NCBI GenBank assembly: GCA_023434265.1
Contig: JAEYTA010000017.1
Location: 1-29,193 of the forward strand
Source: Pseudomonadota bacterium
GTDB taxonomy: Bacteria > Pseudomonadota > Alphaproteobacteria > Caulobacterales > Caulobacteraceae
DNA: 29,193 bases
Reading direction: 5' to 3'
Shown here: positions 7,898 through 14,595 of the stretch, piece by piece
Position numbering within the stretch: the stretch's first letter is position 1
Layout: each line of letters begins with the position of its first letter
Position numbers and translations under genes: made by a program
The notes under the pieces: generated by a model
The model's database searches: none
The model's input: only the letters and a program-made list of their open reading frames with translations
Told to the model about the DNA's origin: nothing

Positions 7898-8035
7898 ATG
7901 AAGAAGATCGCCGTCCTGTCCCTGATCGCCGCCGCCCTGGCCGTGTCGGCCTGCAACACCATCTCGGGCATCGGCCGCGACGTGCGCGCCGCCGGCGACG
8001 CCGTCACCTCCGGCGCCGAGAGCGCCCGCAACTAG
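7898..8035 (+). CDS. Entericidin-like small lipoprotein
   Basis: The 45-residue product begins MKKIAVLSLIAAALAVSAC, a lipoprotein signal with lipobox AVSAC, and continues NTISGIGRDVRAAGDAVTS. This resembles the entericidin A/B family: very short membrane-anchored lipoproteins with a Cys-Asn-Thr start and a GxDxxxxG repeat. In enterobacteria entericidins form a toxin/antidote lipoprotein pair linked to stationary phase; the single copy seen here, common in alphaproteobacteria, need not have that role. It is divergent from the TPP enzyme gene (98 bases between starts). Its TAG stop overlaps the truA stop on the other strand in a CTAG palindrome (8032-8035). Confidence 0.82.
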   Translation: MKKIAVLSLIAAALAVSACNTISGIGRDVRAAGDAVTSGAESARN

Positions 8036-8775
8036 CCGTCGTAGCGGACCCCGGTGAGGTAGAGCCCCTCGGCCGGGGCGACCGGGCCGCAGGCCGTGCG
8101 GTCGCGCGCGGCCAGCGCCGCGGCCACGTCCTCGACCGCCCAGCGGCCCAGCCCGACCTCGACCAGGCTGCCGGTCATCGAGCGCACCTGCCGATGCAGG
8201 AAGCTGCGCGCCTCGAACACCAGATGCACCTCCTCGCCGACGCGCGTCACGGTCGCCACGTCCAGCGTCTTCTCGGGCGAGGCCGACTGGCAGCCGGCGT
8301 CGCGGAAGGTGGTGAAGTCGTGGAAGCCCACCAGGGCCCGCGCCGCCGCGTGCATGGCCCCGGCGTCGAGCGGCTTCTTCACGTGCCACACCCGGCCGAG
8401 GTCCAGCGCCGGGCGGCCGGGGCGGTTGAGGATGCGGTAGAGGTAGCGCCGCCCGGTGGCGGAGAAGCGGGCGTGCCACTCCGCATCGACCTCGGCGCAG
8501 TCGAGCACCGCCACCTCCTCCTCGATGAGGTGGGCGTTCATGGCGTTCATCACCGTCCGGGCCGGCCACGCCTTGTCGAGGTCGAAGCTGACCACCTGGC
8601 CGGTGGCGTGCACGCCGGTGTCGGTGCGCCCGGCGGCGGCGAGGCGGATCCGCTGGCCCGAGAAGGCGGCGATGGCCTGCTCCAGCGCGCCCTGCACCGT
8701 CGGCTGGCCAGCCTGGGCCTGGAAGCCGTTGTAGCCCGAGCCGTCGTACTCGACCGTGAGCCGGTAGCGCGGCAT
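8032..8775 (-). CDS. truA: tRNA pseudouridine(38-40) synthase TruA
   Basis: TruA converts uridines 38-40 of the anticodon arm to pseudouridine. The 247-residue product is of normal length and starts MPRYRLTVEYDGSGYNGFQ. The catalytic Asp is Asp52 in AAGRTDTGVHATGQV. Further family blocks are RRYLYRI, FHDFTTF near the middle and FLHRQVRSMTGSLVEVG towards the C-terminus. The ATG at 8775 overlaps the fmt stop as TGATG, which supports this start and translational coupling; the longer open frame upstream is only a shadow of fmt. It is the last gene of the def-fmt-truA operon. Identity is certain. Confidence 0.96.
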   Translation of the reverse strand: MPRYRLTVEYDGSGYNGFQAQAGQPTVQGALEQAIAAFSGQRIRLAAAGRTDTGVHATGQVVSFDLDKAWPARTVMNAMNAHLIEEEVAVLDCAEVDAEWHARFSATGRRYLYRILNRPGRPALDLGRVWHVKKPLDAGAMHAAARALVGFHDFTTFRDAGCQSASPEKTLDVATVTRVGEEVHLVFEARSFLHRQVRSMTGSLVEVGLGRWAVEDVAAALAARDRTACGPVAPAEGLYLTGVRYDG

Positions 8776-9698
8776 CAGGACAGCCGGCTTCCGGCCGGCA
8801 GCGGGAATCCGCGCAGCATCTCGTCGGGGGACTGGGCCGCCCGGCCCTCGCGCTGCACCCGCACCAGCCGCAACGCCCCCTCGCCGCAGGCGATCCGCAG
8901 CGCCGCGTCCAGCACCTCGCCGGGGTCGCCCGCGCCACGGGCGACCTGCGACATCAGCGCCTTGATGCGCGTCGGCCCCTGCGGCCCGGGCGCCTCGAAC
9001 CAGGCCCCGGGGAAGGGCGACAGGCCGCGGATGTGGGCGTCGATCTCGGCCGCCGGGCGGGTCCAGTCGATGCGCGCCTCGGCGGGCGTGATCTTGCGGG
9101 CGTAGGTCGGCTCCCCCGCCTGCGGCATTTCGGTCGCCCCGCCCCGCTCGATGGCGGCCAGCGCCCGTGGCCACAGGCTGGCCCCGACATGGGCCATGCG
9201 TTCCGACAGGGTCGCGGCGGTGTCGTCGGGGCGGATGTCCATCACCTCCGACAGGAGGATCGGGCCTTCGTCGAGACCTTCCGACATGCGCATGATCTGC
9301 ACGCCGGTCTGGCGGTCCCCGGCCATGATGGCGCGCTGGATCGGCGCCGCGCCGCGCCAGCGCGGCAGCAGCGAGCCGTGGAGGTTGAAACAGCCCAGCC
9401 GCGGCGCCTCCAGCACCTCGGGCTTGAGGATCTGGCCGTAGGCGACGACGCAGGCGGCGTCGAGGTCGAGGCTGCGGAAGGTCTCGATGGCGTCGGCCGC
9501 CTTCATCGAGGCGGGGGTGAAGACCGGCAGGCCCATGGTCTCGGCGAAGGCGTGCACCGGCGACGGGGTCAGCTTCCGGCCCCGCCCCTTCGGCTTCGGC
9601 GGCTGGCTGTAGACGGCCACGACCTCGTGGCCGCTGGCGATCAGCTCGGCCAGCGACGGCACGGCGAAGTCGGGGGTTCCCATGAAGGCGAGGCGCAT
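8775..9698 (-). CDS. fmt: Methionyl-tRNA formyltransferase
   Basis: Fmt adds the formyl group from 10-formyl-tetrahydrofolate to initiator Met-tRNA. The product has 307 residues, starting MRLAFMGTPDFAVPSL. The formyltransferase domain has the catalytic block FNLHGSLLPRWRGAAPIQ (Asn and His of the active site) and TGVQIMRMSEGLDEGPIL with the catalytic Asp region; the C-terminal domain has YARKITPAEARIDW. ATG 9698 is chosen over the GTG two codons upstream because AAAGG stands 7 bases before it. It lies 18 bases after the small membrane-protein gene and overlaps truA by one base. With def in the same operon it makes a formylation/deformylation unit. Identity is certain. Confidence 0.96.
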   Translation of the reverse strand: MRLAFMGTPDFAVPSLAELIASGHEVVAVYSQPPKPKGRGRKLTPSPVHAFAETMGLPVFTPASMKAADAIETFRSLDLDAACVVAYGQILKPEVLEAPRLGCFNLHGSLLPRWRGAAPIQRAIMAGDRQTGVQIMRMSEGLDEGPILLSEVMDIRPDDTAATLSERMAHVGASLWPRALAAIERGGATEMPQAGEPTYARKITPAEARIDWTRPAAEIDAHIRGLSPFPGAWFEAPGPQGPTRIKALMSQVARGAGDPGEVLDAALRIACGEGALRLVRVQREGRAAQSPDEMLRGFPLPAGSRLS

Positions 9699-9716
9699 GG
9701 GCACGCCTTTAGGGGG

Positions 9717-9944
9717 TTAGTCCCAGCGCGTGAAGACGCCGCCGCCTTCGTCCCATTCGCCGCCGGCGTCGAGCGCGTCGTCGAAGTCGAGCAGGCGGTC
9801 GAGCAGGATGCCGGCGATGACGCCGACGGCGGCGACGCCGACGAGCGAGATCACGCTGGCCACGCCGACCCGCTCGTTGCGGGTCAGGCGGCGGCGGCCG
9901 GCCGGATCGATGATGCGGTCGCGGTTGCGCTTCAGACGGGCCAT
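9717..9944 (-). CDS. Small single-span membrane protein between def and fmt
   Basis: The 75-residue product has a basic N-terminus (MARLKRNRDRIIDPAGRRRL), one hydrophobic segment at about residues 27-49 (VASVISLVGVAAVGVIAGILL) and an acidic tail (DFDDALDAGGEWDEGGG). By the positive-inside rule the N-terminus should be cytoplasmic. No known family is recognised. Its ATG overlaps the def stop as TGATG, and fmt follows after 18 bases, so it is expressed with the formylation genes. A longer open frame reaching back into def (start 10082) is a shadow. It might be a membrane tether or simply a passenger; nothing in the sequence decides this. Confidence 0.72.
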   Translation of the reverse strand: MARLKRNRDRIIDPAGRRRLTRNERVGVASVISLVGVAAVGVIAGILLDRLLDFDDALDAGGEWDEGGGVFTRWD

Positions 9945-10519
9945 CAGGCGGCCAGCCTCGCCGCCTTCTTGACCTTGGCGATGGCGCGGTCGCGCTTCAG
10001 CCGCGACAGGTGGTCGATGAACAGCACGCCCTCGAGATGGTCCATCTCGTGCTGGATGCAGACCGCATAGAGGCCCTCGCACTCCTCCTCGACGGCCGCG
10101 CCGGCGTAGTCGAGATAGCGGATGCGCACGCGGGCGGGGCGCTCGACGCTGTCGAAATACTCCGGCACCGACAGGCAGCCCTCCTCGTAGGCGAACAGCT
10201 CGTCCGAGGCCCAGACGATCTCGGGATTGACGAAGAAGCGCGGGTTGGGCCGGCGCTTCGGCTCGTCCTCGCCCTCGGCCGCCTCTTCGGCGCCGCCTTC
10301 GGGTTCGCCGTCGCCGAGATCCATGACGATGACCCGGCGCGTGTCGCCGATCTGCACCGCCGCCAGGCCGATGCCCGGCGCCGCGTACATGGTCTCCAGC
10401 ATGTCGTCCATGAGGGCGCGCAGCTCGTCCGTCACCGGCCCCTCGACCGGGGTCGAGACCTGCTTCAGCACCGCCAGGTCGGCGGGGTTGTCGATGGTGA
10501 GGATGCGACGGAGAGCCAT
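9944..10519 (-). CDS. def: Peptide deformylase
   Basis: Peptide deformylase removes the formyl group from the N-terminal methionine of new proteins and uses an active-site metal, normally Fe2+. All three motifs are intact in the 191-residue product: GIGLAAVQIG (49-58), EEGCLSVP (112-119, metal ligand Cys115) and QHEMDH (156-161, ligands His157 and His161, catalytic Glu158). Between motifs I and II there is an acidic, Gly-rich insertion at about residues 69-92 that E. coli Def lacks; its flexible composition suggests a surface loop. The start is fixed by a candidate promoter whose -10 box ends 6 bases before the ATG, so the mRNA may be leaderless. It is the first gene of the operon with a small membrane protein, fmt and truA. 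Confidence 0.96.
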   Translation of the reverse strand: MALRRILTIDNPADLAVLKQVSTPVEGPVTDELRALMDDMLETMYAAPGIGLAAVQIGDTRRVIVMDLGDGEPEGGAEEAAEGEDEPKRRPNPRFFVNPEIVWASDELFAYEEGCLSVPEYFDSVERPARVRIRYLDYAGAAVEEECEGLYAVCIQHEMDHLEGVLFIDHLSRLKRDRAIAKVKKAARLAA

Positions 10520-10525
10520 GCCCGC

Positions 10526-10554
10526 GAGGTAGTCGCGGCGGGCCCGAAGGTCAA
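10526..10554 (-). promoter_or_regulatory. Candidate housekeeping promoter of the def operon, leaderless
   Basis: Read on the minus strand, TTGACC (complement of 10549-10554) is followed after 17 bases by TACCTC (complement of 10526-10531). The ATG of def comes 6 bases after the -10 box, so the expected transcription start is at or next to the start codon. The -35 box is a good match, the -10 box a weak one. This is a pattern match only. Confidence 0.45.
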
Positions 10555-10576
10555 GATTTCCGAGTGTTCCGCTGGG

Positions 10577-10987
10577 TTATGCCGCGACGCCGGGCAGCAC
10601 CCGCGGCCGGCCCTCGCGGTCGAGGGCGACATAGGTGAAGACGCCTTCGGTGACGCGCACGGACTGGCCTTCGGCGAGGCTGCGCGAGCGCTTCCAGGCC
10701 TCGACGTGCACGCGGATCGAGGTGCGGCCGGTCTTCAGCACCCGGGCGTAGATCGACACCTCGTCGCCGACCGCCACCGGCTGGTGGAAGACCATGCCGT
10801 CCAGCGCCACGGTGGCGCAGCGGCCCTGGGCGATCTCGAAGGCGGGCGTGGCGCCGGCGAGGTCCATGTGGGCCAGCAGCCAGCCGCCGAAGATGTCGCC
10901 CTCGGGGTTAGTGTCGGCCGGCATGGCGATGACGCGACCGACGGGCTGGCCGGTGGGCAGGGTCGGAAGATCGGCGACGTCGGTCAC
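10577..10987 (-). CDS. YciA-type acyl-CoA thioesterase (hotdog fold)
   Basis: Acyl-CoA thioesterases of the YciA/BFIT hotdog family hydrolyse acyl-CoA to free acid and CoA. The product has the family core NPEGDIFGGWLLAHMDLAGA, with the catalytic Asp expected in the MDLAGA turn, then VALDGMVFHQPVAVGD and the strand-rich half RTSIRVHVEAWKRS and VTEGVFTYVALD. A GTG start at 10987 (VTDVADLP, 136 residues) is chosen: GGAG lies 9 bases before it, and the length suits the family. The longer frame starting at 11032 would overlap the tRNA gene and adds a Pro-rich piece unlike the family. It begins about 30 bases after the tRNA-Arg 3' end on the same strand and so may be read through from the tRNA promoter. 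Substrate is unknown. Confidence 0.87.
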   Translation of the reverse strand: MTDVADLPTLPTGQPVGRVIAMPADTNPEGDIFGGWLLAHMDLAGATPAFEIAQGRCATVALDGMVFHQPVAVGDEVSIYARVLKTGRTSIRVHVEAWKRSRSLAEGQSVRVTEGVFTYVALDREGRPRVLPGVAA

Positions 10988-11017
10988 GCGCGGCGGCTCC
11001 GGAGATGAGGGGAGAAA

Positions 11018-11094
11018 TGGCGCACCCGACACGATTCGAACGTGTGACCTTTGCCTTCGGAGGGCAACGCTCTATCCAGCTGAGCTACGGGTGC
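11018..11094 (-). tRNA. tRNA-Arg (anticodon CCG)
   Basis: A complete 77-base cloverleaf including an encoded 3' CCA. The acceptor stem pairs GCACCCG with CGGGTGC; discriminator base G. The D arm is GCTC-loop-GAGC, the anticodon stem TTGCC/GGCAA with loop CTCCGAA, so the anticodon is CCG at 11058-11060 and reads the Arg codon CGG. The T arm is ACACG/CGTGT with loop TTCGAAT. The five-base variable region AGGTC makes it class I. Every stem is fully paired, so the gene should be functional. Confidence 0.96.
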
Positions 11095-11122
11095 GTGCGC
11101 CGGCCGGGGCCGGGAGGAAAGG

Positions 11123-11151
11123 CCTCTACAGCAGGAGCGCGCCGCCCTCAA
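11123..11151 (-). promoter_or_regulatory. Candidate promoter of tRNA-Arg
   Basis: On the minus strand TTGAGG (complement of 11146-11151) is 17 bases from TAGAGG (complement of 11123-11128). Transcription would start about 20 bases before the 5' end of the mature tRNA, a normal leader length. Pattern match only; the boxes are moderate. Confidence 0.4.
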
Positions 11152-11222
11152 TCCCGAATGCGCCGCGGTGAACCGCCGGGGCGGCGGCGGGTTTGCTGGC
11201 TGGATACGACGGGAGGATTTTC

Positions 11223-12512
11223 ATGCGCGCGTTCCTGATCGGCCTTTGCGCCCTCGTCGGCGCCTGCGCCACGGCCCCGGCGGCGCCTGTCGGGCCCGGC
11301 GGCGACACGCTGGACGCCGTCGCGCGGGACTACGTCGCCCTGACGCTGGAGATCGGCGAGCGCGAGCCCGGCTATGTCGACGCCTACTACGGGCCCCCGG
11401 AATGGGCCGAGGCGGCGAAGGCGAACCCGCGCACCGTGCCGCAGCTGATCCAGGGCGCGGCGACGCTGACGGAGCGGCTGGAGGCCATCTCCACCGCCGG
11501 GGCCGGGCCGGCGGTGGCGCAGCGGAAGAAGTATCTGCTGGCCCACGTGTCGGCGGCGGCGGCCCGACTGCGCATGCTGTCGGGCGAGCGCATGGCCTTC
11601 GCCGACGAGGCCGAGGCGCTGTTCGGGGTGCGGCCGGAGTTGCCGCCGCTGTCCTCGTTCGACCCGGTGCTGGCCGAGATCGACGCCCTCCTGCCCGGGC
11701 CCGGCTCGCTGACCGAGCGGGTGACGGAATTCAAGTCGCACTACATCATCCCGAAGGATCGGCTGCAGGCGGTGATGGACGCCGCCATCGCCGAATGCCG
11801 CGCGCGCACCGCCCGGCACATCGCCCTGCCGGCCAACGAGAACTTCACCCTCGCCTTCGTCGGCGACAAGCCTTGGTCGGGGTACAACTACTATCAGGGC
11901 AATTCGCAGTCGAAGATCGAGATCAACGCCGACTTCCCGATCTACACCGAGCGGGCCATCGATCTGGGCTGCCACGAGGGCTATCCGGGGCACCACGTCT
12001 ACAACGCCCTGCTGGAGCGGACCTTCGTCACCGAACGCGGCTGGGTGGAGATGAGCGTCTATCCGCTGTTCTCGCCGATGAGCTTCGTGGCCGAGGGCAG
12101 CGCCAACTACGGCATCGACCTGGCCTTCCCCGGCGACGAGGCGCTGGCCTTCGAGCGCGAGGTGCTGTTCCCGCTGGCCGGCCTGGACCCCGCGACGGCG
12201 GAGAAGAAGGCCGAGCTGCAGGGCCTGCTGCGCCGGCTGGCGCGCGCCGAATACACCATCGCCGACGCCTACCTCGCCGGCCGCATCGACCGCGACGCGG
12301 CGATCGAGCAGCTGATGACCTACAGCCTCGCCGACCGCGCCAAGGCGACGCAGCGGCTGCGCTTCATCGACACCTACCGCAGCTACATCATCAACTACGG
12401 CCTCGGCCGCGACGTGGTGCAGGACTGGGTCGAGAGCCGGGGCGGCGACCGCTGGCAGGCGATGGAAACGCTGCTGTCGAGCCAGATCCTGCCGGTGGAT
12501 CTGGTGGAGTGA
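11223..12512 (+). CDS. DUF885-like lipoprotein, putative metallohydrolase (HEGYPGHH)
   Basis: The 429-residue product begins MRAFLIGLCALVGAC, a lipoprotein signal with lipobox LVGAC (Cys15), so it is periplasm-facing and membrane anchored. The most telling motif is HEGYPGHH at 251-258, close to the HEAYPGHH of DUF885 proteins; it looks like a zinc-binding HExxxGHH helix, and FVAEGSANYGIDLAF about 40 residues on supplies an acidic partner. This suggests a peptidase or other hydrolase, but no substrate is known, and the protein is clearly shorter than usual DUF885 members (about 550-600). ATG 11223 is preceded by GGGAGG and gives a proper signal peptide; an in-frame start at 11193 would spoil it. 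It converges with the SDR gene across heptad element 2. Confidence 0.82.
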   Translation: MRAFLIGLCALVGACATAPAAPVGPGGDTLDAVARDYVALTLEIGEREPGYVDAYYGPPEWAEAAKANPRTVPQLIQGAATLTERLEAISTAGAGPAVAQRKKYLLAHVSAAAARLRMLSGERMAFADEAEALFGVRPELPPLSSFDPVLAEIDALLPGPGSLTERVTEFKSHYIIPKDRLQAVMDAAIAECRARTARHIALPANENFTLAFVGDKPWSGYNYYQGNSQSKIEINADFPIYTERAIDLGCHEGYPGHHVYNALLERTFVTERGWVEMSVYPLFSPMSFVAEGSANYGIDLAFPGDEALAFEREVLFPLAGLDPATAEKKAELQGLLRRLARAEYTIADAYLAGRIDRDAAIEQLMTYSLADRAKATQRLRFIDTYRSYIINYGLGRDVVQDWVESRGGDRWQAMETLLSSQILPVDLVE

Positions 12513-12645
12513 AGGGCGCTTGGTGGCTAGTGGCTAGTGGCTAGTGGCTAGGGATGATTTGCCTTGAACGGCGATGGGCGCCAGCCATGGGCTGACCTGA
12601 CGCCTCACCGGCCACGGGACACCGGCCACGGGCCACCCTCTCTCA
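12510..12645. repeat. Inverted pair of 7-bp repeat arrays (heptad hairpin, locus 2)
   Basis: Between two convergent genes. On the plus strand TGGCTAG is repeated four times exactly (12524-12551), preceded by two weaker units counted from the stop codon at 12510. On the minus strand from 12638 down to 12604 the units are GGGTGGC, CCGTGGC, CGGTGTC, CCGTGGC, CGGTGAG. Read as GGTGGC followed by GTGGC every 7 bases, the two arms match at about 70 percent and could form a long hairpin with a loop of about 52 bases. The unit sequence differs from the other two loci. It may serve as a two-way terminator; there is no T tract. Confidence 0.75.
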
Positions 12646-13425
12646 CTGCGCCAGCATGCCGCCGTCGATGCGGAACTCGGCGCCGGTGACGAATTTCGAC
12701 TCGTCCGAGGCGAGGTAGAGGACGCAGTACGCAACGTCGTCGGGTTCGCCGATGCGCTTCAGCGGGATGCCGCGGGCCAGCTTCTGGTGCGCCGTCGCCT
12801 CGTCGCCGCCGGCCATGGCCACGAAGGGGTCGAGGATCGGCGTCTTGATGAACACCGGGTGCACCGAGTTGCAGCGCACGTTCCAGCCGGCCTTCGCCGC
12901 CTCCAGCGCCACGGTCTTGGTGTACATCCAGACGGCGGCCTTGGTGGCGTTGTAGGCGCCCATGCCGGGGGCGGCGGCGAGGCCGGCCACCGAACTGATA
13001 TTGACGATCGAGCCCGCCCCCGAGGCGCGCAGCTGCGGCAGGGCATGCTTGCAGCCCAGCATGACGCTCTCGAGATTGACCGCCTGAACCTTGCGCCAGT
13101 TGTCCAGCGTGTCCTGCTCGGCCCAGACCAGCGTCCCGCCGATCCCGGCGTTGTTGACCAGGATGGACAGCCCGCCCATGGCGGCGGCGGCGGCCTCCAC
13201 CACCGTCCGCCATTGTCCCTCGTCCGTCACGTCGTGGGCGAAGGCGAAGGCCGCGCCCGGATGGTCGGCGTTGACGGCGTCGGCCAGCGCCCGCACGCCG
13301 TCGAGGTCGAGGTCGGTGAGGGCCACCTTCGCGCCCTCGCGGGCCAGCATCCGCGCCATGGCCTGTCCGAGGCCGCCGGCGGCCCCGGTGATCAGGGCCG
13401 CCTTGCCCGCGACCCGGCCGCTCAT
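12643..13425 (-). CDS. Short-chain dehydrogenase/reductase
   Basis: Classical SDR oxidoreductase of 260 residues using NAD(P). The cofactor motif TGAAGGLGQAMA is at about 14-25, an acidic Asp in LTDLDLDG after the second strand suggests a preference for NAD, then NNAGIGG, the catalytic Ser in NISSVAG and YNATKAA with the catalytic Tyr and Lys. The C-terminus RIGEPDDVAYCVLYLASDES...VTGAEFRIDGG is typical of FabG-like SDRs. The substrate is not known. ATG 13425 overlaps the pterin dehydratase stop as ATGA; the longer open frame to 13785 is only a shadow of that gene. Expressed as second gene of the pair, it could act with the pterin enzyme, but SDRs are found next to many genes. Confidence 0.9.
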   Translation of the reverse strand: MSGRVAGKAALITGAAGGLGQAMARMLAREGAKVALTDLDLDGVRALADAVNADHPGAAFAFAHDVTDEGQWRTVVEAAAAAMGGLSILVNNAGIGGTLVWAEQDTLDNWRKVQAVNLESVMLGCKHALPQLRASGAGSIVNISSVAGLAAAPGMGAYNATKAAVWMYTKTVALEAAKAGWNVRCNSVHPVFIKTPILDPFVAMAGGDEATAHQKLARGIPLKRIGEPDDVAYCVLYLASDESKFVTGAEFRIDGGMLAQ

Positions 13426-13715
13426 TTCGCCCCTGCGGCCGCGGCGTCGATGAAGCGGGCCATGTCGAGGTCGCGCGCGGTCACCCCGCCGGCGTCGTGG
13501 GTGGTCAGCAGCACCTCGACCCGGTTGTAGACGTTCGACCATTCCGGATGGTGGTCGACCTTGTCGGCGTGCAGGGCGACGCGCGTCATGAAGCCGAAGG
13601 CGGCGTTGAAATCGGCGAAGACCAGGGAGCGGGCGATCGCCGGCCGGTCGCCCTCCGCCTCGCGCCAGTGGGGCAGGTCGCGCAGCACGGCGGCGACGTC
13701 GAGGGTGTCGGTCAT
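13422..13715 (-). CDS. phhB: 4a-hydroxytetrahydrobiopterin dehydratase (pterin-4a-carbinolamine dehydratase)
   Basis: PCD dehydrates 4a-hydroxytetrahydrobiopterin, the product of pterin-dependent aromatic amino acid hydroxylases, so that the cofactor can be recycled. The 97-residue product has the family motif HADKVDHHPEWSNVYNRVEV with the catalytic histidines, and the ending THDAGGVTARDLDMARFID. ATG 13715 is chosen because GGAGGAT stands a few bases before it. No phenylalanine hydroxylase (phhA) is in the window, so the partner, if any, is elsewhere; some bacterial PCDs have other roles such as in molybdopterin metabolism. It is translationally coupled to the SDR and divergent from the Crp/Fnr-type regulator (115 bases). 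Confidence 0.93.
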   Translation of the reverse strand: MTDTLDVAAVLRDLPHWREAEGDRPAIARSLVFADFNAAFGFMTRVALHADKVDHHPEWSNVYNRVEVLLTTHDAGGVTARDLDMARFIDAAAAGAK

Positions 13716-13830
13716 CTGATCCTCCTGCCTCCGCGTATCCCGCCCCGCCGCGCGCGACAAGCCGCGGCCCGTCGCCGGAACGCACGGCGAAGCTTGGAGT
13801 TTACTGCCGAGGTGTCTGGGAGGACCTCTC

Positions 13831-14535
13831 ATGGAGAACCTGTGGCTCGCCGGGCTGGATCCCGCCGACCGGGAACGGATCGAGCCCCATCTTGAGGAAC
13901 GGCCGTTCGCCCAGGGCCAGATGCTCTACGACGCCGGAGAGGCCGTGGACGCCGTCTGGTTCCCCCTCAGCGGGGTGGTGTCGCTGATGACGCTGCTGCC
14001 CGACGGCCGCATGGTCGAAACCGGAGTGATCGGCCGCGAGGGTCTGGTCGGCGTGACCTGCGGCCCGCTGAACGCCCGCGCCTCCAGCCGGGCGATCGCC
14101 CAGATCGACGGCTCGGCGGCCTGTTGTCCGTCGGACGTGTTCTCGGCGGCCCTGGCCGCCAGCGACGGCATGCGCGAGGCCCTCTCACGCTTCACCGAAA
14201 GCCTGATGGCCCAGGTGCAGCAGAACGCGGCCTGCAACGCCCAGCACCGTCTGGACGAGCGGCTGGCGCGCTGGCTGCTGACCGTGCACGACCGCGCCGA
14301 CTCCGATCGCTTCACCCTGACCCAGGCCGACATCGCCGGCATGCTGGGCGTTCGCCGCGCCACGGTCAGCGAGGTCGGCTCCGAACTGGAGGAAAAGGGC
14401 TTGATCCGCCGCGGCCGCGGCTGGGTCCAGGTGCTGGACCGGCCGGCGCTGGAGCGCGCCTCGTGCGGCTGCTACGCCATGGTGCGCGGCGTCATGCACG
14501 ACCTCGGCGTGCCGCCGCCCAACGGCAAGCATTGA
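13831..14535 (+). CDS. Crp/Fnr-family transcriptional regulator
   Basis: The 234-residue product has an N-terminal cyclic-nucleotide-binding-like beta roll (about 10-120; FAQGQMLYDAGEAVDAVWF, SGVVSLMTLLPDGRMVETGVIGREGLVG), a dimerisation helix (about 120-145) and a winged helix-turn-helix (about 165-215; LTQADIAGMLGVRRATVSEVGSELEEKGLIRRG). The N-terminal Cys cluster of FNR is absent, so it is not a [4Fe-4S] oxygen sensor of that type; the cAMP pocket cannot be confirmed. The SCGCY near the C-terminus recurs in a group of alphaproteobacterial Crp/Fnr proteins. ATG 13831 has GGGAGG before it. It diverges from phhB, but no symmetric Crp-like site was seen in the 115-base gap. The effector and targets are unknown. 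Confidence 0.88.
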   Translation: MENLWLAGLDPADRERIEPHLEERPFAQGQMLYDAGEAVDAVWFPLSGVVSLMTLLPDGRMVETGVIGREGLVGVTCGPLNARASSRAIAQIDGSAACCPSDVFSAALAASDGMREALSRFTESLMAQVQQNAACNAQHRLDERLARWLLTVHDRADSDRFTLTQADIAGMLGVRRATVSEVGSELEEKGLIRRGRGWVQVLDRPALERASCGCYAMVRGVMHDLGVPPPNGKH

Positions 14536-14595
14536 CCCGGGCTGCGGCCACGCGGACGGATGACGCCGCCCGCGCGACCGGCTAGACCGCTGCCC

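Noticed and set aside
5790..7901. A 703-codon plus-strand frame
   Set aside because: Antisense to the TPP enzyme and a lipoprotein; no domain is recognisable.
9699..9719. A short TAACCCC/CTAAAGG stretch between the small membrane protein and fmt as a fourth heptad element
   Set aside because: It has only two weak units, no inverted partner, and contains the fmt ribosome binding site.
10988..11032. Longer start for the thioesterase
   Set aside because: It would overlap the complete tRNA-Arg gene; the GTG at 10987 has a ribosome binding site.
12517..12551. CRISPR-like array
   Set aside because: Units are 7 bp with no spacers and no cas genes nearby.
13426..13785. N-terminal extension of the SDR
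   Set aside because: It overlaps the pterin dehydratase in another frame and breaks the normal SDR start.
13716..13830. Crp/Fnr binding site in the phhB-regulator gap
   Set aside because: No TTGAT-N4-ATCAA or TGTGA-N6-TCACA-like symmetric site was found.
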